Below, one piece after another: positions 4,919 to 6,963 of a stretch of DNA of 6,963 nucleotides. Below the pieces are notes generated by a model, which saw only the letters and a program-made list of their open reading frames with translations, made no database searches and was not told where the DNA came from. The stretch comes from Opitutaceae bacterium. Lineage in GTDB: Bacteria > Verrucomicrobiota > Verrucomicrobiae > Opitutales > Opitutaceae. The stretch covers positions 1 to 6,963 of the forward strand of contig JAISAX010000211.1 in assembly GCA_031266495.1 (NCBI GenBank), given 5' to 3'. Every line of letters starts with the position of its first letter. Positions within the stretch are counted from its first letter, which is position 1. A program made the translations under genes and the position numbers.

Positions 4919-6112
4919 CTAAACCCGCACGGGGGCAGGCACGCCGTAGCCGTAACCGATGTCGGGCAGGTGATGGGCAAAGGATTTCCTCGGCAGCGGC
5001 GGCACTTGCATCTGCCTGAACCGGCGCGTCTCGTCGGCACGCCGGGCGAGTTCTTCCGGTGTCGCGTCGGCCAGTGGACGGATGGTGGGGCCGTCCATCC
5101 AGGGGTTTTCGACAAATGTGTGTTGTATCCGTCCGGGCAGGCCGAATTCACGTTGCCGGATCATGCCGTCGATCTGGTTGATCGCGCACACGCCGAGCGT
5201 CTGGGCGTTTTCGTAGTTGCCTCCGCATACGGCGGTGGGGTGGGCGATGTCGGTGAGCACCACGTTGACGTCGTCCGGCACGGCGTGTCCTTGGTGCAGG
5301 ATTACGTGGATGATGCGCCATTCGTTGCTGAGGATGCTGTCGGGGCGATGTTCAAGGTACCACTGGCGGAAGGTTTCGATGCAGGTTTTCCAGGTTTCCC
5401 GGCGGATGAGGGCGGGGGGCCATGTGATTTCCGGATACACATCGCGCATGTAACCGAATGCGGCGTGGATGAGGTGGTCGGTGTGCGCATCGGTGTCGTC
5501 AAACAGCGCCAGCCCGATCCTGCGTCCGGTGCGGCGGCGCAGTTCGTCGAGCGCCCGCACGGCTCCGCGAAAATAATGGGGCACGATTGTCGGGAAACCG
5601 GGTTGTTCCCCGGTCGGGTAGCCGATGGTCACCGCCGCCATGCGCGAAAAATCCAGCCCCGCGCATACGGGCGAGCGGCGCACGGAGCATAGCACCGCGC
5701 CTTCGATGCCGCGCGCGGTGAGGATGCGTTGCACCGATGGCACCGCCGCTTCGTCAGGCAAGGCCATTTCGACCAGGCGGTAGCCGAGCGTCTCCGCCCG
5801 CTGCCGCGCGCCGGCAAACATCGATAGTAACCGGTGGCGCGGCACGGGGGCTTTGCCCAGTCCGCTTTTGTACGGGTGCAGCCACGCGATTTCCGCGCGC
5901 ACCGGGAGGCGTTTCTTGCGCGTCCGGTAGGCGATCAGGGCGCGCAGCATCGGGTCGGGCCGGTAGCCGAGCGCGCGCGCCGACGCCTCCACGCGTTGAC
6001 GCGTCTCCGCCGCAAATCGGGTGTCTCCGCGCAGGCAGCGCGAGGCCGTGCTTACGCTCACGTTCGCGCGTTCGGCCACTTGCTGGAGATTGACCTGGCC
6101 GGAGGGGGACAT
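4919..6112 (-). CDS. LacI-family transcriptional regulator
   Basis: The protein has 397 residues, slightly longer than typical LacI members. The N-terminal helix-turn-helix is canonical: VNLQQVAERANVSVSTASRCLRG (7-29), followed by RFAAETRQRVEASARALGYRPDPMLRAL, the third helix and hinge. The hinge reads RPDPMLRALIAYR rather than the common RPN..AR.L, a form I associate with Verrucomicrobia. The rest is a periplasmic-binding-protein-like sugar sensor domain (about 70-370), ending in a proline-rich tail. LacI proteins usually bind a sugar and repress neighbouring carbohydrate genes; here the neighbours are the secreted BNR_4 and LamG genes on the same strand. The ATG at 6112 directly precedes the helix-turn-helix; the frame runs further upstream only antisense to trpF. 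No Shine-Dalgarno site is visible. Effector unknown. Confidence 0.93.
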   Translation of the reverse strand: MSPSGQVNLQQVAERANVSVSTASRCLRGDTRFAAETRQRVEASARALGYRPDPMLRALIAYRTRKKRLPVRAEIAWLHPYKSGLGKAPVPRHRLLSMFAGARQRAETLGYRLVEMALPDEAAVPSVQRILTARGIEGAVLCSVRRSPVCAGLDFSRMAAVTIGYPTGEQPGFPTIVPHYFRGAVRALDELRRRTGRRIGLALFDDTDAHTDHLIHAAFGYMRDVYPEITWPPALIRRETWKTCIETFRQWYLEHRPDSILSNEWRIIHVILHQGHAVPDDVNVVLTDIAHPTAVCGGNYENAQTLGVCAINQIDGMIRQREFGLPGRIQHTFVENPWMDGPTIRPLADATPEELARRADETRRFRQMQVPPLPRKSFAHHLPDIGYGYGVPAPVRV

Positions 6113-6274
6113 GCCGTTCGTATCCGGGCGAACCGGCGCGGCAGTCAAGCGCGTTTGCGCCCGGACAGGCTGCGCGGATGCTTGCCGGAAAGGAGGAATG
6201 AGTCGCCAGCGTCCGGCCCCGGATTTTTCCGCACGCCTTGCGCTCCGCCCCGTTCGCCCGTTTGCTTTCGTGAC
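6113..6274. promoter_or_regulatory. Divergent intergenic region between lacI-type gene and trpF
   Basis: These 162 bp separate two genes pointing away from each other, so both promoters should be here or just inside. No clear -35/-10 pair is visible on either strand. A dyad GTTCG (6116-6120) / CGAAC (6129-6133) lies 3 bp from the regulator's start codon and might be an autoregulatory site. A strong AGGAGG (6191-6196) lies on the trpF side. Confidence 0.45.
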
Positions 6275-6278
6275 ATGA
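6198..6278 (+). CDS. Possible short leader ORF overlapping the trpF start
   Basis: ATG at 6198 follows AGGAGG (6191-6196) and opens a 26-codon frame whose TGA (6276-6278) overlaps the trpF ATG (6275-6277) as ATGA, the classic arrangement for translational coupling. The peptide is rich in Arg, Pro and Ala and has no Trp, so it is not a tryptophan attenuation leader. Against it, AGGAGG is only 1 nt from the ATG, shorter than the usual 5-9. trpF has no Shine-Dalgarno site of its own. Confidence 0.25.
   Translation: MSRQRPAPDFSARLALRPVRPFAFVT
6212..6228 (+). terminator. Small hairpin plus T5 in the trpF leader
   Basis: TCCGG-CC-CCGGA (6212-6223) is a perfect dyad, best drawn as a 4-bp stem with a GCCC loop, followed directly by TTTTT. 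The stem is too short to be a strong terminator but could be a weak attenuator in front of trpF. Confidence 0.2.
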
Positions 6279-6946
6279 TCCATGCAATCGCGCTCAAGGT
6301 CTGCGGCATCACCCGCGCGGAAGACGCCGTCGTGGCGGCGGAGTTGGGGGCGGATTTCCTCGGCTTCATCTTCTACCCCAAATCCCCGCGACGCGTGACC
6401 ATGACGGGATATGAGGCGTTGCGCCCCGGTCTGCCCGCCGCCACCGGCGCTCCCGGCGCCCCCCGGCGCGTGGCCGTGATGGTCGAGCCCGGGCTGGCCG
6501 ATCTCACCGCAGCCCTGCGGGCGGGGTTCGATTTTTTCCAGATCCATTTCAACCCGACCGTGCCGCGTTCGCTCGTCATGGAATGGAGCAAACTCGTCGG
6601 CCGCGAACGTCTCTGGCTCGCACCGCGGCTGCCGGCCGGCGCGGAGGTGTCACCGTTGCTCCTGCCGCTCGCGGGCACATTTTTGTTGGATACATTCGAT
6701 GCCGGGAGCTTCGGCGGATCGGGCCGGACAGGGGACTGGCAAAAATTTGCGCGCCATCGCGAGGCGTTCCCTACAAAAACCTGGATCCTCGCCGGCGGCC
6801 TTGATCCGCAAAATGTCGCCGACGCGATCACCCGCAGCGGCGCGCAGTTTGTTGATGTGAACAGCGGCGTCGAGGATTCACCCGGCGTAAAGAGCCACGC
6901 CCGGCTGCGCGCCCTCGCGGCTGCGCTCGGCGGGATGCCGCAGTGA
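6275..6946 (+). CDS. trpF: Phosphoribosylanthranilate isomerase
   Basis: The enzyme converts N-(5'-phosphoribosyl)anthranilate to 1-(o-carboxyphenylamino)-1-deoxyribulose 5-phosphate, an Amadori rearrangement in cytoplasmic tryptophan synthesis. The protein has 223 residues, normal for a single-domain (beta/alpha)8 TrpF. Motifs in order: KVCGIT (8-13, with the catalytic Cys at 10), GADFLGFIFYPKSPRRV (25-41), QIHF (89-92, usually QLHG), LLDTFD (137-142, with the general-acid Asp at 139), ILAGGLDPQNV (171-181) and VDVNSGVEDSPGVK (193-206, phosphate-binding end). ATG 6275 starts just before the first beta strand; no alternative start gives a better fit. The gene ends 17 nt before the window edge, so a following trpB or trpA, common in related genomes, cannot be confirmed. 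It is divergent from the LacI gene and probably functionally unrelated to it. Confidence 0.95.
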   Translation: MIHAIALKVCGITRAEDAVVAAELGADFLGFIFYPKSPRRVTMTGYEALRPGLPAATGAPGAPRRVAVMVEPGLADLTAALRAGFDFFQIHFNPTVPRSLVMEWSKLVGRERLWLAPRLPAGAEVSPLLLPLAGTFLLDTFDAGSFGGSGRTGDWQKFARHREAFPTKTWILAGGLDPQNVADAITRSGAQFVDVNSGVEDSPGVKSHARLRALAAALGGMPQ

Positions 6947-6963
6947 AGTGCGTCGCCCCTCTC

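Noticed and set aside
4687..5151. Longer N-terminus for the BNR_4 protein
   Set aside because: It would overlap the LacI coding region and bury a good signal peptide that starts at 4686.
5834..6274. N-terminal extension of TrpF
   Set aside because: TrpF is complete from 6275; the upstream frame is antisense to the LacI gene and adds no known domain.
6113..6547. Longer N-terminus for the LacI protein
   Set aside because: The extra part is antisense to trpF and precedes a helix-turn-helix that normally sits at the very N-terminus.

Overview
The window looks like a chromosomal segment of a GC-rich Verrucomicrobium, most likely Opitutaceae or a close relative. The reasons are a PEP-CTERM protein, LamG-type secreted proteins, a pseudopilin with the verrucomicrobial AFTLIELLTVIAIIGILAAILIP-type N-terminus, and a LacI regulator with the RPDPMLRALIAYR-type hinge common in that family. 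This placement rests on protein style, not on a marker gene.

Layout, left to right. Positions 1-171 are a tandem array of 35-bp units cut by the window edge. Positions 172-626 are a lower-GC stretch (roughly 40-47% in 60-base blocks counted by hand, against about 60-70% in the genes) with several stem-loops and a T9 tract but no credible gene. Positions 611-712 hold an extreme C23/G16 homopolymer inverted repeat. Then come five genes on the minus strand, read right to left: a LacI-family regulator (6112-4919), a secreted BNR_4 beta-propeller protein likely to act on polysaccharide (4686-3298), a secreted LamG-like protein (3215-2391), a second LamG-like protein with a PEP-CTERM anchor (2301-1459), and a type IV pilin-like pseudopilin (1446-700). 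On the plus strand, divergent from the regulator, lies trpF (6275-6946), a tryptophan biosynthesis gene that probably starts or belongs to another transcription unit.

How the genes may work together (inference): the LacI protein would sense a sugar and control the adjacent secreted genes. The BNR_4 protein would cleave a uronic-acid or rhamnose-containing glycan outside the cytoplasm. The two LamG proteins may bind glycan or surface polymer, one of them sorted by the exosortase/PEP-CTERM pathway. The pseudopilin may belong to a secretion or surface apparatus. The PEP-CTERM gene and the pilin gene are tightly coupled: the pilin's ribosome-binding site overlaps the upstream stop codon.

The most unusual signals are not protein-coding. 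They are the A-B-A-B-A repeat array, the C23/G16 hairpin, and a recurring pattern in which three of the minus-strand genes are followed 9-15 nt after the stop codon by a C-tract in the transcript. Two of these tracts end exactly 63 nt before the next start codon. I see no clear evidence of a CRISPR, toxin-antitoxin, phage-defence or transposon system here.
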